Shown here piece by piece: positions 8,206 to 16,937 of a DNA stretch of 64,000 nucleotides (position 1 is the stretch's first letter; each line of letters opens with the position of its first letter). Position numbers and translations under genes: made by a program. The notes under the pieces were generated by a model. The model was not told the origin of the DNA. It did no database searches and worked only from the letters and a program-made list of their open reading frames with translations. Origin of the DNA: Oscillospiraceae bacterium (GTDB taxonomy: Bacteria > Bacillota > Clostridia > Oscillospirales > UBA929); assembly GCA_009782385.1 (NCBI GenBank), contig WRJE01000001.1, positions 1-64,000 of the forward strand, written 5' to 3'.

Positions 8206-9279
8206 ATGAAATACCGTGTGTATGACGGCGTTGCCGCCGCCTGTCTGCTGACACTGCCCGCACTGCTCTATACGGGCTTGCGGGACTGTATTTCAATGTA
8301 CGGTACGGCGGCATGGCTGGCGATGCTCGCCGCCGTTCTGCCGCCGCTCCTGCTCTTCCCGTTTTTGGCTTTACTGATGAAGCGGCATGAGGGTAAAAAT
8401 CTTATCGAGGTATCGGCAAGTGTTATCGGAAGACCTCTGACCGCGCTGTACGGCATTGTTTTGGGCGCGTACTGCGCGTATCGCGCGGGCATACACGCGC
8501 GTGAGTGCGCCGAGATACTAAAGCAAAACGATTATAAGTTCATGCCCGTTTACGTCATTATAGGAGTTATTATTCTGTCCGCGCTTGTGATGAATTTTTA
8601 CGGACAGCGGACGATTTTCAAATGCGCGGGTTTTTTCTTCGCGCTGTTGATTATCGGCGTTCTGTTTGTAGTATTACTGGGATTGAATCGTTACGATTAC
8701 ACGCGCTTATTCCCCATCTTCGGCAATCATGAACGCTTCTTTGAATTTCCGCAGCCCGCTTCTATATATGACGGTGTGTTTCTTTTGGCTCTGTTCGCGC
8801 CCGGTTTCAAAAGCGCGCGCGCTTTCCGCGCTTCCGGTCTGCTGTCTGTGATTATCGCGGGAGTTGCCGCGGCGGCGTTATGCGCCTGTTATATTATGAT
8901 GTTCCCTATGAGAATCGCCGCCTCAACGGACTGCGGGTTTATTGAAGTGGGTAAATCCGCGTATTACAATCACTTTTTCTACCGTTTCGAGTCTCTGCTT
9001 CTGTTTTTCCTGATATTTTCGTCCGCGATGTATGTCACACTGGGAATCCTCGCGGCGAAGGAGAGCGTTTCGCGCTGTTTGAATATAAAGCACAACAAAA
9101 TCGTTGTAACCGTCTGCGCGGCGGGCGCGGGCGTTGCCGCGCTGATTCCGTCCGGGCTTGGCGGCGTACAACCGCATTTGGCGTTTTTACGCGATTACGG
9201 GTTGTTCTTTCTCGCGGGCGCACCGCTTGTGATACTGCTGATTTACGGCGTTAAGAGGTTATTCAAATGGGGAAAATAA
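8206..9279 (+). CDS. gerAB: Spore germination receptor subunit B, amino-acid-permease-like (GerAB family)
   Basis: 357 residues with about ten hydrophobic segments over the whole length, typical of GerAB/YndE permeases of the APC superfamily, which form the germinant-binding subunit in the spore inner membrane. The ATG at 8206 directly follows the gerAA TAG with ATTGGAGAA upstream as ribosome-binding site. It overlaps the gerAC start by 13 bases, indicating coupled translation. The length matches the family (about 360). Confidence 0.92.
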   Translation: MKYRVYDGVAAACLLTLPALLYTGLRDCISMYGTAAWLAMLAAVLPPLLLFPFLALLMKRHEGKNLIEVSASVIGRPLTALYGIVLGAYCAYRAGIHARECAEILKQNDYKFMPVYVIIGVIILSALVMNFYGQRTIFKCAGFFFALLIIGVLFVVLLGLNRYDYTRLFPIFGNHERFFEFPQPASIYDGVFLLALFAPGFKSARAFRASGLLSVIIAGVAAAALCACYIMMFPMRIAASTDCGFIEVGKSAYYNHFFYRFESLLLFFLIFSSAMYVTLGILAAKESVSRCLNIKHNKIVVTVCAAGAGVAALIPSGLGGVQPHLAFLRDYGLFFLAGAPLVILLIYGVKRLFKWGK

Positions 9280-10463
9280 TTAAAATCTGTTGTCTGTTAT
9301 TTGTTATCTGTTATCTGTTATCCGCTTGTTGGGACAAGACCGAGCTTGAGGACGCGACATATGTTATCCTTTTAGGGTTGGACAGGGCGGATTCTCAGGA
9401 CATCGGCGTAACCGTTGCGTTCCCGCTTAGTCAGCAAATGGGCGGCGACAAGGAGATGCAGTACACCGTCATGTCCGTAAAAGCTCCGAATGTGACGGAG
9501 GGTATCAATCTGCTAGCCGCAAAAATAGCGGGGTCGATGTCGCTTAACACCGTCAAAACAGTGATTATATCGCGCGAACTGGCTGAGAGCGGAGAGCTGA
9601 GACAGACACTTTCATCGCGGCAATTTATCGAAGTCAGAAACACCGCGAACATCTGCGTTGCGGATTGCACGGCGGCTGAATTTATTAAGGCGCGGATTGA
9701 AAATCCGCTCATTGACACACTAAGGCAGGAAGATTTACTGCTAGAGCAATCCTCCGGCAGTCTGTTATACAGACCTCTGGAACTGCTTGACTTAAAGGAA
9801 GCTGTTGAAACGGACGGGGCTTGTGCCTCGATGCTCGGAGGGGTTGTTAAGCAGAGCGGCGAAGATAATAATAATGATGACGACAAACAAGAAGATAAGA
9901 AGGGTGAAAAAGAAGCACCCATTGACGGCGACAATATAAAAATGCCTGTAAGAAGCGGCTATACGGCGGGCAAAGTGCCGATTAGGGCGGAAAACGAGAC
10001 GCAAATCTGCGGTCTCGCGGTTTTTAAGGACGGCAAGATGGTCGGAACTCTGGATTCGGACGAAGCGCAGACGTATACACTTCTGACACGCGGCAAAGCT
10101 CAGAAGACGCTCATAATGCGCGGCAACGGCGGCGACAGATTCTCGGTTTTGCTGCGCCCGGCGGGTCGGCGGCAAGTGTCATGCCGACTTGATGGCGGGA
10201 TTCTCGTGTTCGATATACGGCTTAATCTGCGGTATGAATCGGATTTACCCGGCATTGATGAAAATATTATCGCGGAGGCTGCCGCCGGGGAGGTACGCGC
10301 TCTGCTGAACAGACTTCAACGGGAGTTTGATGCCGATATACTGGGTTTTGAAGGCAAGGTAAGGCGGCATTTCGGCACGCAGAGAGTGTGGGACGAGTAC
10401 AGTAAAAACGATTGGTTCAGGGACGCGGTTATAAATGTGGAGATTTGCATAAAAAAACAGTGA
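9267..10463 (+). CDS. gerAC: Spore germination receptor subunit C, lipoprotein (GerAC family)
   Basis: 398 residues. A short hydrophobic signal with the lipobox LLSAC (Cys21) is followed by WDKTELEDATYV, the conserved N-terminus of GerAC proteins (WDxxEi/L). The C-terminal domain is complete (residues about 245-398). An acidic Asn/Asp/Lys/Glu-rich linker (about 195-225, EDNNNDDDKQEDKKGEKE) is longer than usual. The hydrophobic core of the signal peptide is encoded by a tandem of TTATCTG words resembling the family-2 repeat of the intergenic regions. The gene ends the gerA operon. Confidence 0.9.
   Translation: MGKIIKICCLLFVICYLLSACWDKTELEDATYVILLGLDRADSQDIGVTVAFPLSQQMGGDKEMQYTVMSVKAPNVTEGINLLAAKIAGSMSLNTVKTVIISRELAESGELRQTLSSRQFIEVRNTANICVADCTAAEFIKARIENPLIDTLRQEDLLLEQSSGSLLYRPLELLDLKEAVETDGACASMLGGVVKQSGEDNNNDDDKQEDKKGEKEAPIDGDNIKMPVRSGYTAGKVPIRAENETQICGLAVFKDGKMVGTLDSDEAQTYTLLTRGKAQKTLIMRGNGGDRFSVLLRPAGRRQVSCRLDGGILVFDIRLNLRYESDLPGIDENIIAEAAAGEVRALLNRLQREFDADILGFEGKVRRHFGTQRVWDEYSKNDWFRDAVINVEICIKKQ
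9287..9322. repeat. Family-2-like TTATCTG tandem inside the gerAC signal peptide
   Basis: The coding tract contains CTGTTATTTGTTATCTG and further CTGTTATC copies, the reverse complement of the ACAGATAACA word found in the intergenic family-2 repeats. In this frame it encodes a leucine/isoleucine/valine-rich stretch (CLLFVICYLL) that serves as the lipoprotein signal core. Confidence 0.5.
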
Positions 10464-10485
10464 ATATCCGATTCTGAAATACCCC

Positions 10486-10514
10486 TTGAAAATCTAAAAG
10501 AAACGGGGTATAAT
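10486..10514 (+). promoter_or_regulatory. Sigma-A promoter of the toxin-antitoxin pair
   Basis: TTGAAA (10486-10491), 17-base spacer, TATAAT (10509-10514), 31 bases before the antitoxin ATG. It lies just after the gerAC stop, so the pair is transcribed independently of the sporulation operon. Confidence 0.75.
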
Positions 10515-10545
10515 ATCTTATAGATTGATTGAGGAGGCGAACAGC

Positions 10546-10815
10546 ATGACGAATGTACAGCCCAGCACTATTTTGGGAACTAATTACAATGACATATCCG
10601 CTTTCTGTAACGAGAGCCGCGAGCCTATGTTCATTACCAAAAACGGTCAAGACGACCTCGCCGTTATGAGTATGGATATATACGAGGCTCTCAGCAAACA
10701 GGAATTATACCGTTTACTGGATGAAGGCAGGGCGGATGCTAAGGCGGGGCGGATGCGTCCTTATGAGGAAGTTTTTGATGAAATTGAGCAGAGGATTTTA
10801 GATGGAAGCATATAA
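10546..10815 (+). CDS. Antitoxin of a type II toxin-antitoxin pair (Phd/YefM-like)
   Basis: 89 residues from the ATG at 10546, which has GAGGAGG 8 bases upstream. The alternative TTG at 10525 is less likely because it lies before the ribosome-binding site. The N-terminal half, ILGTNYNDISAFCNESREPMF followed by ITKNGQDDLAVMS, matches the DNA-binding fold of Phd/YefM antitoxins. The acidic C-terminus (YEEVFDEIEQRILDGS) is the toxin-neutralising tail. It overlaps the toxin start by 14 bases. Antitoxins of this class normally repress their own promoter. Confidence 0.85.
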   Translation: MTNVQPSTILGTNYNDISAFCNESREPMFITKNGQDDLAVMSMDIYEALSKQELYRLLDEGRADAKAGRMRPYEEVFDEIEQRILDGSI

Positions 10816-11116
10816 AGTTAAAGTAACAAATTCGGCAGATAACGATTTGAATGACATCGCTCAATATATTTCTTCTGAATTGAACGCTCCGCAAACAGCA
10901 CTGAAAATGACACGGGCAATTAGAGAAGCCATTTCCAAACTGGAAAAGACAGCTCTTTTGCGTCCGCTTGTTAGAGATAAACGCCTTGCGGCATTGGGTT
11001 ACCGTCCGTTAGTGATAAAAAACTACATAGCATTTTATGTTGTGAATGAAAAAGAAAAACTCGTTGCGGTTGACCGTATTATTTATGGTCGCAGAGACTG
11101 GCAAAATATCCTGTGA
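10802..11116 (+). CDS. RelE/ParE-family toxin
   Basis: 104 residues with the ParE/RelE fold pattern: YKVKVTNSADNDLNDIAQYI at the N-terminus, a central helix ISKLEKTALLRPLV, and the C-terminal strands YRPLVIKNYIAFYVV and VAVDRIIYGRRDWQNIL. The ending IIYGRRDW is characteristic of ParE/RelE proteins. RelE members cleave mRNA on the ribosome and ParE members poison gyrase. The sequence alone does not separate these, although the terminal RRDW suits ParE-like members. It is translated with the overlapping antitoxin. Confidence 0.85.
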   Translation: MEAYKVKVTNSADNDLNDIAQYISSELNAPQTALKMTRAIREAISKLEKTALLRPLVRDKRLAALGYRPLVIKNYIAFYVVNEKEKLVAVDRIIYGRRDWQNIL

Positions 11117-11177
11117 CGACATCTATCTCCCAACGCCCGACTTCGCGGGATATGCGCGATAAAAAACAGTGAATCTA

Positions 11178-11207
11178 TTGACAACTTGAGCCATACTGTT
11201 GTAGAAT
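11178..11207 (+). promoter_or_regulatory. Promoter of the first pilus gene group
   Basis: TTGACA (11178-11183), 18-base spacer, TAGAAT (11202-11207), about 77 bases before the GTG start of the first pilin-like gene. It separates the pilus locus from the toxin-antitoxin pair. Confidence 0.6.
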
Positions 11208-11283
11208 AATATAAAGGTGTTATTTCTGTGTTCCGTATCGGTGCGGCATATACAATCCGGATTTTTGAAGAGAGGTGGCGGAC

Positions 11284-11967
11284 GTGCGAAGCAACAGGCT
11301 TTTTAAGGTTTTGAAGAATCAAAAAGGCGTGTCGTTCGTGTTTGTTTTGGGTATCATGCTGGTACTTATGGCGATATCCGTCTCCGTTCTTGTCGCCGCC
11401 AGCACAAACTCGGGCTTTTTCGCGAACCAGAGGGAACACAATCAAATACGCATTCTGGAGGATTCCGTGCATAAGAATATAATGTACGGCTTGCAGATTG
11501 GCGATTTGGGCGATCAGATTGCCACGGAAATCTATAACGCGCACGATATTAACCGCGAAAGTGAGCTTGCGCGTTATGGAATCGAATTGGAGGTTGACCT
11601 CTCAGCCGCCGATGATATAAGAATCGGCAGAATCAGCGTTGAACCCGTAAAACTGTATTTTGAGCGTATGGCGGTTATGATTTATGACGCTCAGCCCGCC
11701 GTTTTTGACGAGTTTAATAATGTGTTATTATTTGAGGAAGTACCCAAATCCGCAACCGTTGACGCAACCGTTGTGGTTTCGGTTGAGATTTTTGTGAGAG
11801 GTAATTTCGGAACGCGGGATAAATCCGTTTACTCAAGAGCTACTTACGAATATATAGGCGGTACGTTGGAGCAGCAGCCTAACGGCGTGATGGATTTCGC
11901 GTATGAAGGTTATGAACGGCTCAACGGCGAATGGAGGTTGATTAAACTTGAAAAAGCCGAAGCGTAA
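11284..11967 (+). CDS. Type IV pilus minor pilin-like membrane protein (PilX-like position)
   Basis: 227 residues from the GTG at 11284, chosen because AGAGGTGG lies 6-8 bases upstream; the GTG at 11275 is too close to that site. A short basic N-terminus (RSNRLFKVLKNQKG) precedes the hydrophobic helix VSFVFVLGIMLVLMAISVSVLVAAS. This resembles a prepilin leader ending in KG with V at +1, but the Glu5 of true pilins is missing (VSFVF). The rest is a soluble domain exposed outside. Position before two further prepilins and PilB suggests a minor or accessory pilin. It overlaps the next gene by 20 bases. Confidence 0.65.
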   Translation: MRSNRLFKVLKNQKGVSFVFVLGIMLVLMAISVSVLVAASTNSGFFANQREHNQIRILEDSVHKNIMYGLQIGDLGDQIATEIYNAHDINRESELARYGIELEVDLSAADDIRIGRISVEPVKLYFERMAVMIYDAQPAVFDEFNNVLLFEEVPKSATVDATVVVSVEIFVRGNFGTRDKSVYSRATYEYIGGTLEQQPNGVMDFAYEGYERLNGEWRLIKLEKAEA

Positions 11968-12283
11968 AGCCGGGAAAATCCTCCGTTCAAGCAGGGGTGA
12001 AACTCTTATCGAGAGTATCGCCAGTTTAGTCATGTTAACCGTCCTTCTGCTGACCGTCTCGGTAATGCTTGCGTCCGCTATGAAGATGACAAGCGTTTCA
12101 ACGCAGGATTCGATAAAAATGCAGGAGGAAGAAGTGAACCCCGTGCTGATGTCGGATTATTCAAACATTAACGCGAGAATCAGCGTTATTACTTTCAGGT
12201 CTCCCAACAGCGGGATACATTCATCGCACCAAGTAACTCTGATAGAAGAATATAACGTTTTAGCCTTTGTCCCTGTGAATTGA
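11948..12283 (+). CDS. Type IV prepilin-like protein
   Basis: 111 residues, TTG start at 11948 inside the previous gene. The segment RSSRGETLIESIASLVML has a prepilin-type cleavage context: Gly before a hydrophobic helix with Glu5 (ETLIE). The hydrophobic helix ETLIESIASLVMLTVLLLTV matches N-methylated minor pilins of the PilV/GspI kind. The mature domain is short (about 75 residues). It would be processed by the peptidase at 16209 and assembled by PilB. The next gene starts 10 bases later. Confidence 0.75.
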   Translation: MKKPKRKAGKILRSSRGETLIESIASLVMLTVLLLTVSVMLASAMKMTSVSTQDSIKMQEEEVNPVLMSDYSNINARISVITFRSPNSGIHSSHQVTLIEEYNVLAFVPVN

Positions 12284-12293
12284 AGGTGACGGT

Positions 12294-12818
12294 ATGAAAA
12301 AGATTCTTAAAAATAAAAAGGGTACAACTCTCGTTGAGCTTTTGGTCGCGATGCTTCTGTTCGTTATCGTAACGACCTCCGCCTCGACTATTATGTTCCC
12401 CATGCTCAAATTGCAGATAGGCGCGAACGAATACGCCGAGTACAACACACTGCTTGACACTGTGGCGAACTATATAATCAGCGAATTCTCCGGCGCGGTG
12501 CCCGATGGAACGCCCATTGCCGCCGGCAGTAATTATCTCGGTTTTTTCAAGGGGACAGGAACTGCGGAACTGACCGTTGTACCTGTTGCCGGAAGTAACA
12601 GCGGCGGAATACTTCACAGGAACGGCAGACCCGTTCTGCACGAGGACTACTATAAGATGAAGACGGTGGGTTTTTTCTGCCGCGACGTATCGTCTGTGTA
12701 CGCGGGAACGGCGTTTGAGCTTACAGTTTTTGTATATGACAGAAAGGGCAGCGAGGTAATTAACAGGGTATATGCCGTTAGACCGCTCGCGCTTAATCAG
12801 TATATTGAAGATTTTTAA
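12294..12818 (+). CDS. Type IV prepilin, minor (PilW/GspJ-like)
   Basis: 174 residues. A clear class III leader: KKILKNKKG followed by TTLVELLVAMLLFVIVTTSA, with Glu at +5 after the Gly cleavage site. The globular part (about 35-174) carries no recognised catalytic motif. The ATG at 12294 has GAAGGTGACGGT upstream. Third of three consecutive small pilin-type proteins, the usual arrangement for the initiating minor-pilin complex. Confidence 0.85.
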   Translation: MKKILKNKKGTTLVELLVAMLLFVIVTTSASTIMFPMLKLQIGANEYAEYNTLLDTVANYIISEFSGAVPDGTPIAAGSNYLGFFKGTGTAELTVVPVAGSNSGGILHRNGRPVLHEDYYKMKTVGFFCRDVSSVYAGTAFELTVFVYDRKGSEVINRVYAVRPLALNQYIEDF

Positions 12819-12837
12819 TAAATATAGAATAAATTTG

Positions 12838-12866
12838 TTGACATTTGTCGTATAATAATATAAAAT
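12838..12866 (+). promoter_or_regulatory. Promoter of the pilB gene group
   Basis: TTGACA (12838-12843), 17-base spacer, TAAAAT (12861-12866), 37 bases upstream of the pilB start. It allows the pilus motor genes to be expressed separately from the minor pilins. Confidence 0.65.
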
Positions 12867-12902
12867 CAGCGATGATATATTCATGGTATAGGGGAGTGTG
12901 CT

Positions 12903-14588
12903 ATGGCGAGGCTGCGCTTGGGTGATCTTCTGGTCGAAGACGAAATCATAACACAGCAACAGCTCGAAACCGCACTGGCTGTTCAAAAGGCCGACCCGGA
13001 TAAGCGGCGGTTGGGCGAAGTCCTTATAGAAACGGGTATTCTGTCTGAGGACACAATGAAAACCGCGCTGTCCAAGCACCTTAATCAAAGGTATGCCGCT
13101 ATAAGCGACATACCCATTAATGTTGACGCGGTGGGTTTGATACCTAAAGCCGTGGCGACAAAATACTGCCTCATCTCCGCGTATGAGAGCAACGGCGTTT
13201 TAACCGTGCTTGTCGATGACCCTCTGGATTTCTACGCGCTTGAAGACGTAAAACTGATTGTAAGCATGGCTCTTGACGTTGTTATCTGTAAAAAAGAGGA
13301 TATCGTCAAGGCTATTTACTATTGGTATTCTGAGATTGAGACAAAGCAGGCGGCGCAGAGCGCGAACCTCAGCACCGCCGGCGCGGCGGGCGCGCTCGCG
13401 TATACGGATTTGTCCGAATCCGCCGATGATACCCCCGTTGTAACATTAGTCAACTCTACTCTGTTTAAGGCTCATAACTCCGGAGCGAGTGATATTCATA
13501 TAGAACCGTTCGATCAGTATACGATGATTCGTATCCGTATTGACGGGCAGATTGTCGAGTATCTTCAGCTCTCGCAGGGATTGCACAACTCCATTGTGGC
13601 AAGGATTAAAATTCTGGCGAACCTTGACATCGCGGAGAAACGTGCTCCGCAGGACGGGCATTTCCGCTCGAAGCTGCAAGGCGTTGACCTTAACGTGCGC
13701 GTTTCTACCATACCGACTATTTACGGCGAAAAGATAGTCATGCGTTTTCTCAGTCAATCGGCGCAGATGGACAACGCCGGAACATTCGGTATGGAACCCG
13801 ATGACTATGAAAAGATGATTAACATCCTGCGCGTGCCGCACGGATTGATATATGTCACGGGACCTACCGGAAGCGGCAAAACCACGACATTGTACATGGT
13901 TTTGGAAATGCTTTCAAAGAAAATGGTTAACATCGCGACGATTGAAGACCCCGTTGAAAAAAACCTTGAGCGCATCAACCAAACTCAGATTAACCCGGCG
14001 GCGGGCGTTACTTTCGAGAGCGGCCTGCGCTCCATACTGCGCCAAGACCCCGATATTATAATGATTGGTGAGACACGCGACAACGAAACCGCCGTTATAT
14101 CGGTGCGTTCCGCGCTCACAGGTCACTTGGTTCTCTCAACTCTGCATACCAACGATGCCGTATCGGCGGTTGTAAGGCTGTCCGACATGGGCGTTGAGAG
14201 CTACTTGCTTGCAAACTCACTGGTGGGCGTTGTGGCGCAGCGTCTTGTTAAGAAGATATGCGCGTTCTGTAAGGAGAGGTATTACCCCTCGGAGAGCGAG
14301 CTGTTCGCGCTTCCCGAAGAAGCGCGTAACTCGCCGATGTACAGGGGCAAGGGCTGCCACAACTGCAATAACACGGGCTATAAGGGGCGGCTCGCCATCC
14401 ATGAAATACTCACCATTGATAACGAGATACGCGAGATGATTTCAAAGAAAGCTCCCACGGAAGACATCTACGAGTATTGCCGCACAAGCGGAAAAATGAA
14501 AGCACTGCGGGCAAGCCTCGCGAAACTGGTCGCAAACGGCACGACTTCACTTGAAGAACTCTTCAAACTGACATACTACGTTGAATAA
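12903..14588 (+). CDS. pilB: Type IV pilus assembly ATPase PilB (GspE/PulE family)
   Basis: 561 residues. The N-terminal MshEN domain (about 1-145, with LRLGDLLVEDEIITQQQLE) is followed by the secretion ATPase core. Walker A is GPTGSGKTTTLYM (about 320-332), the Asp box lies in TIEDPVEKNL, Walker B in DPDIIMIGETRDNETA, and the His box in GHLVLSTLHTND. The tetracysteine zinc element that defines extension ATPases is present (CAFC and CHNC, about 455-485). The enzyme powers pilus extension at the cytoplasmic face of the PilC platform. The ribosome-binding site GGGGAG precedes ATG 12903. Confidence 0.95.
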   Translation: MARLRLGDLLVEDEIITQQQLETALAVQKADPDKRRLGEVLIETGILSEDTMKTALSKHLNQRYAAISDIPINVDAVGLIPKAVATKYCLISAYESNGVLTVLVDDPLDFYALEDVKLIVSMALDVVICKKEDIVKAIYYWYSEIETKQAAQSANLSTAGAAGALAYTDLSESADDTPVVTLVNSTLFKAHNSGASDIHIEPFDQYTMIRIRIDGQIVEYLQLSQGLHNSIVARIKILANLDIAEKRAPQDGHFRSKLQGVDLNVRVSTIPTIYGEKIVMRFLSQSAQMDNAGTFGMEPDDYEKMINILRVPHGLIYVTGPTGSGKTTTLYMVLEMLSKKMVNIATIEDPVEKNLERINQTQINPAAGVTFESGLRSILRQDPDIIMIGETRDNETAVISVRSALTGHLVLSTLHTNDAVSAVVRLSDMGVESYLLANSLVGVVAQRLVKKICAFCKERYYPSESELFALPEEARNSPMYRGKGCHNCNNTGYKGRLAIHEILTIDNEIREMISKKAPTEDIYEYCRTSGKMKALRASLAKLVANGTTSLEELFKLTYYVE

Positions 14589-14611
14589 TATAAATATTGC
14601 GGTATTTCCAT

Positions 14612-14661
14612 GTAGGGACGACCTTTGGTCGTCCGCGGACGGTCGGGACGACCGTCCCTAC
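14612..14661. repeat. Family-1 repeat, complete head-to-head dimer
   Basis: The 50-base element starts GTAGGG and ends CCCTAC. Internally the first hairpin pairs GGACGACC with GGTCGTCC and the second pairs GGACGGTC with GACCGTCC, joined by a GC step. It occupies nearly the whole gap between pilB and pilT and is the clearest example of the dimeric form. Confidence 0.85.
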
Positions 14662-14694
14662 AACAAATCAACATTGTAAGAAAGGTGGGGGTTT

Positions 14695-15750
14695 ATGAAT
14701 ATTTCAGAATTGATTATTGCCGGCAGGCAAGCCCGAGCGAGCGACATCCACATAACAATGGACAAAAATCCGCTTTTTAGGGTTGACGGCGTGCTGAGAG
14801 AGACAGATTATGCCCTTTCAAAAGAGGAAAAGGGTCAGATGATTCGCTCGATGATGGACAATAAACAGCTCGCCCGTTTTGACGGCGGCGAAGACGTGGA
14901 CATGAGCTACGCTGTTTCCGGCAATCTGCGTCAGCGTGTCAATGTTTACCGCCAGCAGAAAAAAATTACCGCGTCTATCCGCATTATCAACGAGAACATT
15001 CCGACATTCGATGAACTCCAACTGCCGGAAGTCTTACGGCAGCTTGCCGATGAACCGAGAGGACTGATACTTGTAACCGGTCCGACAGGCAGCGGCAAAT
15101 CCACCACCCTCGCGGCTATGATTGACTACATAAATCAGAGCCGAGCGTGCCATATTATAACCATTGAGGATCCCGTTGAGTATGTATATACGCACAAGAA
15201 GTCACTCGTGCATCAGCGCGATGTCGGAGAAGATGTTAGCAGCTTCGGCGCGGCTCTCCGCTCCTCACTGCGTGAAGACCCTGACGTGATACTTGTCGGC
15301 GAAATGCGTGACTTTGAGACAATTACGGCGGCGGTTACGGCGGCTGAGACGGGTCACTTGGTTTTATCAACACTGCACACAATCGGCGCGGCGAATACCA
15401 TCGACAGAATAATAGACGTGTTCCCACCGCACAGTCAACAGCAGATACGCACACAGCTCGCGGCTATATTAAAGGGCATTGTAACGCAGACACTCCTCCC
15501 CCGCGCTTCGGGTGTCGGGCGCACAGCGGCATTCGAGATTATGCTCGGCACAGACGCGATATTGAACCTTATACGCGAGAACAAAGGACATCAGATTAAC
15601 TCCGCGATACAGACCGGCGGGCGGCAGGGCATGATACTTTTGGACACATTTCTCTCGAATCTGGTAATGCAAGGCACAGTTACAAAAGAAGCCGCGTTGG
15701 AACACGCGAACAATAAACTGGAAATGATTAATAATCTGTCGAGATTTTAG
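14695..15750 (+). CDS. pilT: Type IV pilus retraction ATPase PilT
   Basis: 351 residues, full PilT length. The N-terminal PAS-like domain (about 1-100, with ARASDIHITMDKNPLFRVDG) leads into the ATPase core. Walker A is GPTGSGKSTTLAAM (about 126-139), the Asp box ITIEDPVEYVY, Walker B DPDVILVGEMRDFET, and the His box GHLVLSTLHT. The PilB-type tetracysteine is absent, as expected for retraction motors. ATG 14695 has AAAGGTGGGGG upstream. Presence of both PilB and PilT predicts retractile pili, possibly with twitching or DNA uptake. Confidence 0.95.
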   Translation: MNISELIIAGRQARASDIHITMDKNPLFRVDGVLRETDYALSKEEKGQMIRSMMDNKQLARFDGGEDVDMSYAVSGNLRQRVNVYRQQKKITASIRIINENIPTFDELQLPEVLRQLADEPRGLILVTGPTGSGKSTTLAAMIDYINQSRACHIITIEDPVEYVYTHKKSLVHQRDVGEDVSSFGAALRSSLREDPDVILVGEMRDFETITAAVTAAETGHLVLSTLHTIGAANTIDRIIDVFPPHSQQQIRTQLAAILKGIVTQTLLPRASGVGRTAAFEIMLGTDAILNLIRENKGHQINSAIQTGGRQGMILLDTFLSNLVMQGTVTKEAALEHANNKLEMINNLSRF

Positions 15751-15765
15751 TAAAGGAGAATTACC

Positions 15766-16206
15766 ATGTTGAGGAGAATGACACTGCTCAGGAACAAAAA
15801 AGGTTTTACTATGATTGAGATGATAGCGGTTTTAATTATCATCGCTATTCTCGTTGTAGCAACGCTTCCTGTCATGATCGGCTTTATAAACGATGCTCGC
15901 AACAAGGCTGTCGCCGCTTCCGCGAGAACGGTTTATACCGCGTGCCAGAAAATCGCGACCGAGATAATCGGTAACGGCGGAGACGCAAACACCAGCGGAG
16001 TATTTCCGAGGGGAAGAGACAAGTTGGACTGGGGAACGGCTATTGACGAGTATGTAACCGACATTGACATCCGCCCCGCTTCAATCACGGTCAGATTTGA
16101 AGACCCGAACGAAAAAGGCAAGGTTACCAGTATAACGTATGAGCAAAAAGACGGCGGAAAAACAGTCTTTTTTGACCCGACTAACGGCGAAATAAAGGTT
16201 AGCTAA
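15766..16206 (+). CDS. Type IV major pilin
   Basis: 146 residues. The class III leader LLRNKKG is followed by FTMIEMIAVLIIIAILVVAT: Phe at +1 and Glu at +5, the canonical type IVa pilin start. The globular domain is small (about 110 residues), like clostridial PilA proteins; no Cys pair for a D-loop is present. ATG 15766 has AAAGGAG upstream, 15 bases after pilT. The gene is followed directly by the prepilin peptidase that would process it. Confidence 0.9.
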   Translation: MLRRMTLLRNKKGFTMIEMIAVLIIIAILVVATLPVMIGFINDARNKAVAASARTVYTACQKIATEIIGNGGDANTSGVFPRGRDKLDWGTAIDEYVTDIDIRPASITVRFEDPNEKGKVTSITYEQKDGGKTVFFDPTNGEIKVS

Positions 16207-16208
16207 AC

Positions 16209-16673
16209 TTGCTTGAAATTATTGCGAGCATCGCGGTAATTCTCATTCTGCTCGCCATCACGGTCATTGATTTCCGCAAGATGGAGATACCGGATTTACT
16301 TGTCGTTGCGCTCGTGCCGTTCGCGGTGTTTGCCGCGTTTGACGGCAGGCCGCTGTGGCACAGGATTTTGGGGTTCTTTATAATCAGTGTGCCGATGTTG
16401 GTTATCGCGCTGATTATCGACTCCGCTTTCGGCGGGGGCGACATCAAGCTCATAGCGGTGTGCGGTTTTATGTTGGGCTTTGACCGCGTTCTCCTCGCAA
16501 TGTTCATAGCGATTCTTCTGGGCGGCACAGTAGCCGTTGCCCTGCTTGCGCTGCGTAAGAAGGAAAAGGGCGCGCACATCCCGTTCGGGCCGTATATCTG
16601 CGTTGGCGTTGCCGCCGCTATGCTGTTCGGCGACAACATAATCGGGTGGTATTTGGGATTATTCGGGTTATAA
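16209..16673 (+). CDS. pilD: Prepilin peptidase, A24 family, short form without methylase domain
   Basis: 154 residues, TTG start at 16209, only 2 bases after the pilin stop. Six hydrophobic segments. The two catalytic aspartates are visible: IDFRKMEIPD in the first conserved region and the GxGD motif as GGGDIKLI. The N-terminal zinc-binding N-methyltransferase region of full PilD is missing, so the protein is the size of archaeal or TadV-type A24 peptidases. It would cleave the prepilin leaders encoded upstream; whether these pilins are N-methylated is unclear. Confidence 0.85.
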   Translation: MLEIIASIAVILILLAITVIDFRKMEIPDLLVVALVPFAVFAAFDGRPLWHRILGFFIISVPMLVIALIIDSAFGGGDIKLIAVCGFMLGFDRVLLAMFIAILLGGTVAVALLALRKKEKGAHIPFGPYICVGVAAAMLFGDNIIGWYLGLFGL

Positions 16674-16712
16674 CCGCGCAGAGTGCGGCAGGTGCTGAAG
16701 GAGTGTGTTTGT

Positions 16713-16937
16713 ATGTCTCGCAATTATACAGCGTATATCGAGTGGGATGGAGAAAGCGGCACATATATCGGAAGAGTACCCGGAATTACAGGGGCGCATA
16801 CTTTTGCGGAAACGCTTGATGAATTGCAGGTAAAACTTAAAGAAGTGGTATTGCTTTGTTTGGAATGTATGGATAAGGATGAAATAAAAAATCTTCCTGT
16901 CTTCACGGGAATTTCACAAATAGAGATTGCAGTATGA
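16713..16937 (+). CDS. hicB: HicB-type antitoxin
   Basis: 74 residues from ATG 16713, with AAGGAG 9 bases upstream. The sequence YTAYIEWDGESGTYIGRVPG followed by ITGAHTFAETLDELQVKLKE is the typical degraded RNase H-like HicB fold. No C-terminal DNA-binding domain is evident, so autoregulation may need another factor. It overlaps hicA by 4 bases. It is AT-richer than the pilus genes around it and sits between pilD and pilC, suggesting later insertion into the pilus operon. Confidence 0.85.
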   Translation: MSRNYTAYIEWDGESGTYIGRVPGITGAHTFAETLDELQVKLKEVVLLCLECMDKDEIKNLPVFTGISQIEIAV

